Positions 12,501-22,820 of a stretch of DNA of 64,000 nucleotides are shown piece after piece. How positions within the stretch are numbered: position 1 is the stretch's first letter; the number at the start of each line of letters is the position of its first letter. Origin of the DNA: Yamagishiella unicocca (lineage: Eukaryota > Chlorophyta > Chlorophyceae > Chlamydomonadales > Volvocaceae); contig BDSL01000024.1 of NCBI GenBank assembly GCA_003116995.1, positions 930,001 to 994,000 on the forward strand, in the 5' to 3' direction. A program made the position numbers and the translations under genes. The notes under the pieces are model-generated. The model saw only the letters and a program-made list of their open reading frames with translations, had not been told where the DNA came from and did no database searches.

Positions 12501-14220
12501 TATGCAGGACTCAGGTGTGTGCTGACCTATGATAGCGATTTGGTCCGCCACACTGTATGTCCTCCTGACTTCCCCCTCCGCTCCGTTCGACCATCCGCAC
12601 AGGATGCTCGTCGAGGGGCGGAGGCCGCTGATGCCAGCGTCCATCGACCCACGGGTCGCTTCCCTCATCCGCGCGTGCTGGCATGCGGACCCCCTGGAGC
12701 GACCCGCCATGGCTGAGGTAAGGCCTTGCTCCCCTCCAAACCCCTTGACCAACCCCAAGCCCCCTTGACTGCCCCCAAACCCCCTTGACGGCCCCCAAAC
12801 CACTTGAACAGTTCCCTCTGGCTGGCCACAAGACACCTGTCACTTCCGTTGCCGCCGTTGCCACGCAACAGCTTGCCCCAGCCTCCCGAACATGTTCTCG
12901 GCCTCAAGAACCCCAACTGAACGGGTCTCCTCACGTCCATGCCCCGCCCGCAATTACCCGAGACTCTGGCGCTCTCCTGCCTGTGCTGATCGGAATCCCC
13001 CTGATACCCCTGCCCCTGCCGTGACCGCGTAGGTGGTTTCTGTCCTGCGGGATATCTTGTACGGCAATCATGATGGCATCAGCGGCGGCGTTGGCGGCGG
13101 TGTTGGCGGCGGTATTGGCGGCGGCGGCGTTGGTGGCGGCCGGGTCGCGAATACCCTCTCTCGCAGCAATACCCGCAGCAACGTGGTGAGCCCCACGCCC
13201 GAGACCCCTGCAGCCGGAGCCTCCAGGGGGGGGCCTGCCGAGCCGGAGATGCCCGCTGTCGCCTTCGGCGGCGGCCATCCCTCAATGCAGACGTACGACA
13301 ACCCACTGTCGCCGGACCTGTCCCAGCAGCCCAGCCACCAGAGCCAGGTCACGTGTGGCGACACCGCGGCATCGATATCCACCTGCCGTACGATAGCACA
13401 GGGATTCAGGCTGCGCATGCTGAGCCTCACCACCACGGCCCCCAGCGTTGCCACCACTGCAACGCCCGTGGGCGCCTTCGGCTCCGAAGGCTGGTCTCGC
13501 TGGACCTTCGCCACCGCCTCTGGGGCCTCCCCTGGAGCCACCGCCTCCGGCGCTGTCCTCAACTCTCAGCCCGGCACCAGCCCCATGGTTGCAAGGGCCG
13601 CCAAGGCGCGTGGCGGCCGACCCACGGGTCGCGCGCTTCAGTGCCTTGCGTCGTCTGACCGCTCAGAACCTGCTCAGGACCAGTCGCAGCTTGTCGTGTC
13701 ATGCGTTGCAACCGAGACGCCGCCACCGCCGCCGCCGCAGCCCCGACAGCAGCTTCGGCAGCCGGGGGAGCAGGGGCAGCCGGGAGTTGCTCCGGCTGCT
13801 GCGAGCCCTCCCAACAAACTCTCTTCGCAGCTGTACGACAGCCGGCGTCGGTCCATCCTGTCCTCCACCACTCCGGCAGGGGAAATGCGGGAAGCGGCGG
13901 CGGCGGCGGCGCCGTCACAGAGTCTCACCACGGCCGACTGCACGGGTGTGGGCCAGGGCGGGAACCCGCGAAGTGGGACTGACGATACTTTCAGGGCCAA
14001 CCACCGGCGAAGCGGGAGCGATGCGGATGGCGGGATTGCCGCAGAGCCGGAGTCCGAGGCGCGTGCGCCGCCACCAGCGGCTGGAGAGGGCCGCGCCGCT
14101 GCGCCACCGCCCGGCGCCATGGCCGCCGCCGCCGCTGCCACCGCCCCTTTGGAGGGCAGGGGTACCGAGGCTGCGGCGCACGGGGGAATGAGGGAGCGAG
14201 CGTGCTGCGTTATCTGTTAA
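5546..14220 (+). CDS. TKL-type protein kinase with polyQ activation-segment insert and CaaX-like tail
   Basis: Spliced model: 5546-5851, 6378-6463, 6865-6946, 7361-7453, 7726-7780, 8307-8413, 9039-9647, 9983-10293, 10883-11196, 11629-11693, 12037-12134, 12603-12717, 13033-14220. All junctions are GT-AG and phases close to 1142 residues. Kinase landmarks in order: Gly-rich loop GQGSFATV (82-89), VAVK lysine 102, alpha-C glutamate in LLREAN, HRDVKPAN (206-213), CDFG (237-240), YMSPEV (662-667), DVFSF, and RACWHADPLERP. The last matches the C-lobe of Raf/MAPKKK-like TKL kinases. About 425 residues separate DFG from SPE (normally 20-30), including 23 Gln at 403-425. A Gly-rich, low-complexity tail of about 385 residues ends CCVIC, a possible prenylation signal. 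The start is the first Met after an in-frame stop at 5522. The substrate is unknown. The family call is secure; the exact borders of the large insert exons (7-9) are less so. Confidence 0.85.
8070..8141. repeat. CCAAAT-type microsatellite in kinase intron 6
   Basis: A run of approximate ATCCAA/CCAAAT hexamers lies between exons 6 and 7 of the kinase gene. It shows no coding potential. Confidence 0.8.
9516..9584 (+). repeat. CAG/CAA trinucleotide tract encoding 23 Gln
   Basis: Twenty-three consecutive Gln codons inside kinase exon 7, preceded by Gln-Gln-Pro. The tract is interrupted by CAA codons, mostly in its 3' half. It sits within the insertion between the DFG and SPE motifs. Confidence 0.95.
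10751..10846. repeat. CCCCAA-type C-rich microsatellite in kinase intron 8
   Basis: Near-continuous C4-5AA/C4-5A repeats just upstream of the exon 9 acceptor. The opposite strand is G-rich in runs of four to five, so G-quadruplex formation is plausible but untested. Confidence 0.85.
11480..11615. repeat. 36-bp minisatellite in kinase intron 9
   Basis: Almost four tandem copies of a C-rich unit of about 36 bp directly upstream of the exon 10 acceptor (AG at 11627-11628). It forms part of the polypyrimidine tract. Confidence 0.85.
11953..12018. repeat. 19-bp pyrimidine minisatellite in kinase intron 10
   Basis: Three tandem copies of a 19-bp unit made almost only of C and T sit just before the exon 11 acceptor at 12036. 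Confidence 0.8.
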
Positions 14221-16212
14221 ACATTTTGTATACATTGCTCTCGTGTTGCGTACAAACGCGGTAAGTGTGGAGCGCTGCCGCCCCCGCGCCCGCCGCCGCC
14301 TTCTCTAGCTAGAGCGCGGGCTGTGGTGGCCATGCCATACCGCACAGCAGGCAATTGGCCGGGAAACAGCTCGTAAACAGCCGTACGAAGCCGGTACGGA
14401 GTTGGTATGCAGCCGTACTAGCCCATGCCGTGCACCAGAGTAAGGCTGGCGGGGGCCGCCGCTTATGGTGCGGTATGTTCGGAACAACAAGAAAACGCAC
14501 AAACATATTGGCGCGTGCGGTGGTGCAATGGGCCGCGCGTCGAGCGAACCGCAAGTGCCGTCGCCTGTGGCTCTCGCTCAGGCGGCAAAAGCGTACCTCC
14601 AATTTCGTTGTCCAGGCTGGAGTGGCCCGGGGGTTTTGTAGGTATACCAGCCGATTGCTGGGAGAGGTGCTCGCCCTTTTTGGGTTGCGGTTGGGAGGCG
14701 TTCTGTGGCTCGCTGCTGGCTGCGCACCAATGGCGCCCAACCGGCGGATGAACGCACGGACTTCGGTACGGGTACTGGTGGCAATCAAATGGATAATCGC
14801 ATTGCGCACATTCCTCGTTCTTTTCAACGAACTTCAGCGAGCGCTGCGGCTGACTGGCCGCAGTGCAGGGCTCCTTCGCGTGACTGTTGATAAGGCCGAC
14901 GTCATGCTATGATACAATCGCAGGCATACCCAGGTGGAAGTAAATGCTCCTAAAGTTTGGAATCCCATCAGTGCTAGGATACCGAATGTGGCTGCCGCGG
15001 CGTGCACGCTGGTGGGTTTCGAGTGGTTGCGCCGAGCGAGGGTGCCCACTGTCGGCCTGCGGAAGAACGTGGCAGGGGGGCGGAGTCTGGTCCCATGCGT
15101 TGATGCGGCTCCGTCCATAGGGGCATGAGAGGTAGCGGCCCTGTTATTTGAGGCCATGATGTTTGGTGGTATGGCCCCGCCAGCGGGATGTAGCTTTGGT
15201 GGACTAAGACGAGTGGCACTTGGACGTGCATTGGAATTACCACCCAGGGCACGATGGATCCTTGACCCTCCCCGTCTTCCCCTCCCAAAAAGTCCTCGTT
15301 GACGCAGGAGAGCGAGTTGCTTGGTTGTGTTCGGGCGTGGCTATAAGGCTCAGGTGGGGCGCGCAACAGGACGTGCCGCACGGAACCAAGGATGTGGGGC
15401 CGACCCGCGGTACCATCACGCACTTGGCCGTTGAAGGTTACGTATACTGTACCATGGGGGGGGTGTTAGGGTTGGGGGCACCGGTCGGTGCTGAGGCGGT
15501 GCATCTGCTTGGATGGGCTCAGGCCCAGCTCGAGGCCATTCATCAGCGGGGCACGCTCGTGCGGTGTGGTGCGGTGATTTGTCACCCGCCGTGAGCGACG
15601 AACTAAACTGTGTCCCAAGCGACCTGACAGATCGTCCTCGGCCCAACCGCCAACGGTATCCGTTGGTCCGTGGCCGGGGCCATGGCCCCGGGGGTGTCCG
15701 TGGCCGGAAGGATCGCAGAGGCAAGGTCGCCGTTGCAGTGCAGCGCGGCGGTGGGGTTGGTGCCATTCATTGTGCACTCACCGGATATGACCGGGCGGTG
15801 CAGATGCCAGAAATGGGACTGGCGCTGGTTGGTGTTAGGTTAGATGGGGGTCAGCCTTGGGCGCTGATGTTATGTTCAAGCTAGCGTTGGGTGCATGCTT
15901 TGGGGTTATGTATCGCGCGCTGACTAGATCCTTGGGCTGCTGCGGTCCAGCAATTTACTAGGACGGGAGAAAGCGTCTGCACAGAAAAATAGCCTGAACC
16001 CAAAAGAGGGCGGCTATGCTTGTGGAATTGATGACGTCTGAGCGAGAGAACTAATTGGGATTATTTTGATTGTGGTGGGCAGTACTCGTTAAGGTGTCGC
16101 TTGCAGAGAGCAAAGCCTTGCGTGCAAGGACGCAGGATGGAACGGAGTGAGTGCGGCGGCTCTGGGTGCAAGCCTGTTGGAGTGTTTCCAACCCCCCCGC
16201 CCATGGCGTGCG
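14221..16212. other. intergenic region downstream of kinase
   Basis: No recognised protein or RNA. Several frames of 100-190 codons are open on both strands, but none has a recognisable domain. No TGTAA polyadenylation signal was found close behind the kinase stop, so the 3' UTR end is unknown. Confidence 0.4.
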
Positions 16213-16556
16213 ATGGCAACGAATCTCGGACCCTGTCGCCTCGGACCCTGTCGTCTCGGACCCTGTCGTCTCGGACCCTGCCGTCTCAGACCCTGCCGTC
16301 TCGGACCCTGCCGTCTCGGACCCTGTCGTCTCAGAACCTGTCGCCTCGAACCCTGTCGCCTCGGACCCTGTCGCCTCGGACCCTGTCGCCTCGGACCCTG
16401 TCGCCTCGGACCCTGCCGTCTCGGACCCTGCCGTCTCAGACCCTGTCGTCTCGGACCCTGTCGCCTCGGACCCTGTCGCCTCGGACCCTGCCGTCTCGGA
16501 CCCTGTCGCCTCGCTCGGACCCTGTCGTCTCGGACCCCGTCGCCTCGGATCCTGCT
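16213..16556. repeat. 15-bp minisatellite, about 23 copies
   Basis: Tandem units of the type CTCGGACCCTGTCGT with C/T variants at a few positions. Because the period is divisible by three, all reading frames stay open on both strands. They would give pentapeptide repeats such as SDPVA, but there is no flanking gene evidence. Confidence 0.95.
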
Positions 16557-17259
16557 GTCTCGAGGCGCAGGGAACTGCGGCGACGCACTGGCTTTCCCAG
16601 ATGGGTATTGTACCATCACTACTAGATAGCAATATACAAGTTACAAGTAACTCGTGTTTAGCTCTTTAGTAATGCAGTTTGAGAATGCACGAACTAACGG
16701 CCGTTGGTGTCATGCGGTCATTACAGACGCTCGCAGGGCGCAAAAGTTGGTTAGTTGAATCTCGAAATCAGCCATACGGGCTGTTGCGTTTGTACGCACC
16801 TCCGGCGGGGAATCAGAGCCTCCACAATGCCGCCACAGCAGGGCTGGGAACGAGGTCACGGCCCTCCCTGTGTGGATTGCGGCGGCATTGGGTTGGTCCA
16901 GGTTGATCTCTTTCTGGTTTGGTCTGTTAAGGATTGGTCACAATCAAAACCATGGGCAGACAAAAAGAGCCATGAAATCGTTTTAGGCAACAACGTACAG
17001 TGTAGACGTCAGGGCGTGTGTAATCTGTCTGCTCGCATGCTGCTTACATCAGTATCATTTTATCGTCCCGTCTGTGTGCGTCCAATGGCGGAACGATTCA
17101 TCCGATCACGTTATTTTTAATGAATGTGGTCCCGTTCGTTGTTATGTACACGGTGCCAGCCCTTCCCTGTTTGGCTTACTGGGAAGGGTGGTGCTGCTGT
17201 TGCCACCACCCGCCTGTGGCGCTGCAGCTCCCTCCCAATTCGTTCCCAAATGTGTGCCG
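16557..17259. other. intergenic, nothing recognised
   Basis: Unique-looking sequence between the minisatellite and the 3' end of the LINE. No domain or RNA gene is seen. Confidence 0.4.
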
Positions 17260-20200
17260 TTGTTGTAACGGTTACAGTGGGTTCCAGACCAAGAGGTAGA
17301 ACCATCGGGCGCATCGCCTGACACTGAAGAAGACGGAGGAAACAAAGACCGACATGCACCGAAACAAAGGCAAACCACCAGAACACCAAGTTGACAGGCC
17401 GTAGGCATACCGAGCAGCAGCCAGCACCCCAGGGGGAATTTGCACTAGAGGCTCCCCTATCAGGAACTGGCCACCAACCAACCTAACAGCCCAGCACCCG
17501 ACGAACCAGTGAAGCGCCGCAACGATGCAAACATCGGAACCCGCCACCTCTCATCCCATAAGGCACGGACCCCTAGCAGGGCTCAACACGCCTATATAGC
17601 CAGAAAGTATGAAGCACGGGAAACCCCGCTCCCCAAGACAACCCGAGCCGATCAGGAATCCACCAGTACCTCAGCCGGTCCCCCGCACACAAGGCGATTG
17701 GCGACAACCCGCAAGAAAGGATGCCGAGGCCCCACTGCATCCCAGCCTTTCTGGGGAAGCCCCAGCGCCGCAAAGCCCCTCAAAAGGGCCCAAAACTCCA
17801 CCACCCCACGGCGAACGGCGCGATCCAGAAGACCACTACCCGGAGTAAGAGGGGGACCACCAGCCCCCGCCCTTTTCAAGGCCGCGGCCATAAAACGGCG
17901 CCCCACCTCCATGGCAGTAATAGCCGCCAGGACTACTACATCCCAGACGCAGGACTGTACCCCGATAGGTGCTTGCACCAACCAAACTTGCGCCCGTGTC
18001 ACCCCTGCACCGAGCTGGGTCTCGAGTTGGGCAGTCACTGCTTGAGCCACCGGGCAGAACCAAAAGTGGTGTAAGCGGGGGGTACCCGCCCCTGGAGGCT
18101 CTCCAGCCGGCACACCGCACCCACAAGGGGCTGCTGCTGCCGTCCGCATATGAGAGTTCCCGAGGAGGGGGATCCCATCCACAGCCAACCGCCACCATCC
18201 CTCCTTATAGGCCGGCTCCCACTTCATGCCAGACCAGAGCCGCCGGAACACTTGCTGCAAGGCATTCAGGGCCGCTGGCAGGACAGGCCCGGTCCCCCCC
18301 AGCGCTTCGCGCACAAATTTCTCATGCGCGGCCCGCCGGGCGTCCGCGAACTCGACCAATTGCACAGCCGTCCCAACCCGAACAGTCATATCCCGCAGCG
18401 CCAGCGGCTCCCCCCCGCCCAACCGCCACCCCAACCGTGCGGTGAGCATGGACCCCACTTCCTCTGTCCCAGGTAGAACGTGGGGTATACCCTGGGAGGA
18501 AACCGGCATCACCAGTGCCGCTGCTTGCTTCCACGGGGTTGGCACCTCAGCTAGCAACGCTTCCAGCGCCCCCGTACATTCCCGCCACCGATCAAGCCCC
18601 AGAAACGTCTTCGCTGCTCTTGACCGCGGATCTAAGACTCGGACGACGAGCCCCCGCCATCCCGCTGGCCATGCCGTCTGCACCGCCGTCTCGGACGCGA
18701 CTAAGAAGTCCCGAAGTGCATCACGAGCCGCTAGAACATCGCCCAACGTCTTAATGGCCCAGCACCCCACCAGTTCTGGGTGTAAGTATTCCAAGCCCGG
18801 CCTCCTGCCGACCACCACCTGCCCAGACTGGCAGGCTGGGAGGAGCGGGTTGCCCCAGATCGGCACGTGTACACACCACGGGCCTGGCACCAGCGGCTCG
18901 CTAGCGATGTCTTGTACCGGGGGCAAGGCCGCGAGCGCCGTGATCACCCGTCGGATATCAGCCGGCATCTCGTCCGCTCCCATCCACGGACCCCTGCCTT
19001 GTGCTGTGAGCAGATTCAGAGGTCCAAACGCCGGATGCACCCCCCTCAGGTAAATGCTAAGGCAGCTGACCCATGGGGGCCGGCGCTCCCGGGGGCCCGC
19101 CATTGCCAATACAAAACGCAGGGCCCAACCAGCCCAGCGCGCCCGTACGTGCTCCTTGAGGGCAATGGCCCCAAAGCCCCCGAGGGATGGGTGCCCGACC
19201 AGCAGCCGCTGTGGGACACCTGTTGCTCGGCGCTCCCTAGCATCTGGGGCTAAATCCCGGTCAATGAGCTTCGCCGCCACCCGCTCTAACCCTTCCACTA
19301 TGGTGTCTGGGGGTAGGCCCCCATGCTCCATGTGCCAGGTGACACGGTGCATCCCATATGCTGCGGCTGCTGTCGCCCTGCCAAACGTGGACAGGCGTAG
19401 CCTTGCAATCCGCGAGAACCTACTTACTACCTTGTCCCTTTGGGACTCCCAGTCCAACATTGGGGACCCCCCTTCGTCAGTAAACGGCAGATTCAACGCC
19501 GTGGCCGACGCTACGACCTTCAACCCACCCATGTCATGCGGGCTAGGTCCCTCGAAGCCAATTGGCAGTAGCTCAACCTTATCCAGGTTCAGCTGTTGCC
19601 CAGAGGCTTGAGCGTACACCTCCATGGACGCCAGGAAAGCCGGCACTTCCGCTGGCCCCTCCAACAGCACCTGAGTGTCGTCGGCAAACTGCACCGCGGT
19701 GGTTATGTTGCCCGCCCCTACCGCAAGCCGGACGCCAACCCCCCGTTGCTGTAACCAGGAAAGGAGGGCTTGGGCTACAAACAGATACAACAGAGGTGCT
19801 AGCGGGCAGCCTTGCCGTACCCCCGCCTCTATAGGGACCAGGCGGGATTTGTGCCCGTTGACCACCGCCAACGACCTGGTGTCGGTTAGTAAGATCCGTG
19901 TCCAGGACATCAAACCCGCACCCGCCCCCATCGCCTCCATCGCCTCATACAGGAAGCCTCTGTCCACAGAATCGTATGCTTTGGCAATGTCCAGGAAAGC
20001 CAGCACACACGACCGACCTTGTTGTGCCATGAGATGGGGAATCTGCCGCAGGAACAGTATATTGGCCCCAATAAGGCGCTTTGGCAGGAAAGCCGATTGT
20101 TCGAGCGAGATAACACCTCCCAATACCGGTCCCAGCCTGGAGGCCAACACCTTAGTCAACACCCTATAATCTGTACACAGCAGGGTAATAGGCCGATAGC

Positions 20201-21235
20201 TGCCCTGAGCCGTAAGCGCTCCCCGGTTCTAGTACAGGATTGTGATCACGCCATCCAAGAACCCGGGGGGCACCTGGCCTGACTGACCCACTGCCGTGAA
20301 GACATCAGCCAACACCGGTGCTATCTGCGTACGGCATGCTTTGTAGAGCTCTGAGGGAATACCATCCCACCCTGGCGATTTGCCCGGGGTGACGGCCTTC
20401 AGTACTGCGGCTACCTCAGCCACCAAGATCTCAGGCGATCCTACACAACACGCCTGGGCCTCCGGAATACGCAGATTCTGGGCTCGCAGGGCCGCAATGA
20501 CCTCCTCCCGCGCCTCCGATGACACATGTGGCGGTGCCCTGCACACCTCGCGCCAGTACTCCGCCACCATTTGCGGCAGTCGTGTTGCGTCTGTAACAAG
20601 GCGCCCAGTTCCATCCTGCAGCGCTACCACCGCCTGTCTTGCCCTTGGAGGCTGGACTAGCGCCGTAAGCCCGCGGCTCGGGCGCTCCCCATCCCGCAGC
20701 CACTCTAGCCTGGCCGTACGCGCATCGGCTGCCCCTACCGCACGGGCGGCTGCGGCCACTTCTTCTTGCGCTGCCACCAAACCCTGCCAGGTGTGGGGCC
20801 CCTCAGCCGCGCCCTCCTCTACGTCTGCAAACGCTGCCCTGGCCGCCTGAACTGCCACCTCCAACCTGACCCCAGGCCGCATCCGTCGCAGCCGGCATTG
20901 TCTGTTAAGGGCCCCTGCTAGAGCCCCCATTCTCCGCTTGAACGTCGGCCACCAAGCGAGCAGTCCTGGCAGGTCCGCTACACCGGGGCGGAGGCTGCCC
21001 TCCGCCTGCACCCAGTTTACGAATTGTTCCCGGAGGTCTTCATATGCCAAGAAGTGTGTGCGCACCCGTGGCATGCCTGGACCTTTGCCTTTTGCCACCC
21101 TCGGTAGAACGGTGACGACCGCGACCCTATGATCGGACGGGGTGGATGTCTCAATAGTGGACGATACCACATATGGCAGCATACACGTGGACACGTACAG
21201 CCGGTCAAGCCTTGAGGCTCCCGGCCGGGGAACGA
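17260..21235 (-). mobile_element. 5'-truncated LINE-type retrotransposon (LINE A)
   Basis: A non-LTR element on the minus strand: end of an APE-type endonuclease, reverse transcriptase, a long C-terminal region, then a 3' UTR of about 390 bp ending at CCGTTACAAC near 17260. The same 3' end recurs at 24420 and at 53502, which fixes the 3' boundary. The 5' boundary near 21215-21245 is marked by a change in base composition and by the switch from another element's C-terminal region to the endonuclease end. No target-site duplication could be recognised. Confidence 0.8.
17652..21235 (-). pseudogene. LINE A endonuclease (end) plus reverse transcriptase, one in-frame stop
   Basis: Reading right to left: RLDRLYVS and SDHRV, the C-terminal motifs of an APE-type endonuclease; a linker; GKSPGWDGIPSELYK; then reverse transcriptase motifs LDIAKAYDSVDR, RQGCPLAPLLYL and FADDTQVLL. 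A C-terminal region of about 600 residues follows, with a CGCGVP...HHFWFCP stretch. A single TAG at 20229-20231 interrupts an otherwise continuous frame between the KSPG and LTKVLASRL segments. The 5' portion of the endonuclease is missing. The copy is therefore dead, but only lightly decayed. An 86-residue version of its C-terminus recurs at 24810-25070. Confidence 0.8.
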
Positions 21236-22683
21236 GGAGGGCCGCGATGGTCCAGGTGGCGGGAAGGCGGCCAACGAGGGCGTCGACGCGGGCCAGGCCC
21301 GTGGCCCCATCCCGCATGGAGGCCGGGACGGGGTGGGCGGGGGAGAGGCGGAGGACGTCGCGGAGGACGTCGAGCCGCAGGTACTCGGTACAGCGCATGG
21401 CGGGGGGCCCCCCGGCAGCGGCGACAGCGAGGGCCGTCCGGACCCGGCCCAGGGCATTGTAGCACTGGATGGCGACACCCACGGTATCAAGCCCACGCAG
21501 CTGGGCGAGGTCGGGGAAGTCGGCCTCCAGGCCCCGGCCGGTGGCGTCGACCAGGAGGGGGTTGCCCCAGAGGGGCGCCGAGAAGCACCAGGGTCCCGGG
21601 GCGGCCAGTGTGGGGTCCAGGATAGTGGCGGGCGGGAGATGGGCGAGCGCCGTAATCAGCTGGGCGAGGGCCGGGGAGCCCCGTGGGAGGGGCCGACCGA
21701 GCACCAGCGGGGCGGCGGTGGTGCGGGCGTCGCCGTGAAGGGGCAGGAGGCACAGGGGGTGGGCCGCGGGGTGGCCGTGGCGCAGGAGGGCGAGGAGGAG
21801 TTGGGGTCACTGGGGGGCGGACGGCAGGAGGCCGCACGCGCCGGCCAGGCCGCGCACGGCCAGGACGGCGTGGCGAGCCCGTACGTGGGCTTCGAGAGGG
21901 AGGAGGCCGAAGCCGCCGGCGGAAGGGGGCAGGGCGAGGTAGAGCAGGCCGGCTCCGGCAGGTACACGGTTGGCGCGGGCCTGATGCGCGGCGGGGGTGC
22001 AGCGGCGGTCGACGAAGGCGGCGGTGGTGGCCTGAAGGGCCGCCCGCAGGCCAGGGGGGGGGAGGCCGACGAACTCCATGTGGTAGAGGACACGGCTGAG
22101 GGCATAGCCCGAGGCGGCGAAGGCGCGGCCGAAGGCGGAGAGGGGCAGGGTGGCAGCACGCTGCAGACGGCTGTAGACCCGGTCGAGGTCCACAGGGTAC
22201 GGTCCAGGGGCGCCAGCGGTGAAGGTGATGCCGAGGGTGGCGGCGGAGGGGACGACAGCGAGGCGGGGCGCCAGGCCGGCGTCGGGGGCGGCCAGGGGGG
22301 CGGCAGCGGCCACCGGGGTGAGGGGGAGGGGAGGGGCACTGGCGGCCGTGGGGCAGGCGGGGGGCGGGGCGGCGGCAGGGCTGGCTCGGGGGCCACCGGG
22401 CAGGGGCAGGAGCTTCACTTTGCGGAGGTTGAGCTGCTGGCCCGACGCGGCGTGGAAGGTGTCCATGGCCGCCAGGAAGCGGGGGACATCCGCAGCATCC
22501 CGGAGGAGGGGGGTGCAGTCATCCGCGTACTGGGAGGCGGTGAGGCGGAGGTCGGCGAGGGAGATGCCGATGGCTTCGTGCTGCAGCCAGGAGAGGAGGG
22601 CCTGGCCGGGAGCGAGGTAGAGGAGGGGCGCAGCCGGGCACCCCTGTCGAACGCCGGCAGTGATGGGCACCCAACCTGACAGG
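21236..22683 (-). pseudogene. fragment of a second LINE (LINE B): RT second half and C-terminal region
   Basis: Minus-strand coding with VRQGCPAAPLLYL, YADDC and SGQQLNLRKVKLLP, the second half of a reverse transcriptase related to, but clearly diverged from, LINE A. The downstream region also aligns with LINE A's C-terminal part (GPWCFSAPLWGNPLL against GPWCVHVPIWGNPLL). A TGA at 21807-21809 breaks the frame once. The fragment is truncated upstream at about 22683, where a 140-bp repeat begins. It is truncated downstream where LINE A starts. It is markedly more GC-rich than LINE A. Confidence 0.75.
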
Positions 22684-22820
22684 TGGCCTCCGGGGTGATT
22701 GCGTCAGCGCGCCAGGACGCTGGCGCCCCCCGTATTCCCGCCTTAGTGTCCATCCCCGCAGGACTGGAGGTAGCCCCATGCGGCGGACCCCCCAGGTCTC
22801 CATGAGGGCGTTAGGGGCTA
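22683..22820. repeat. 140-bp dispersed repeat, copy 1
   Basis: Nearly identical to 25379-25520 in the same orientation, from CCTCCGGGGTGATTGCG to GGGCGTTAGGGGC. It abuts the truncated 5' side of LINE B. It is probably a fragment of another repeat family. Confidence 0.85.

Noticed and set aside
16213..16556. Regular 15-bp repeats as a CRISPR array or a repeat-protein gene
   Set aside because: There are no spacers between units and the host is eukaryotic. The open frames on all strands are a by-product of a period divisible by three.
21333..22679. A 448-codon plus-strand Gly-rich frame as a gene
   Set aside because: It is the antisense of the GC-rich LINE B reverse transcriptase, whose motifs are clear on the minus strand.
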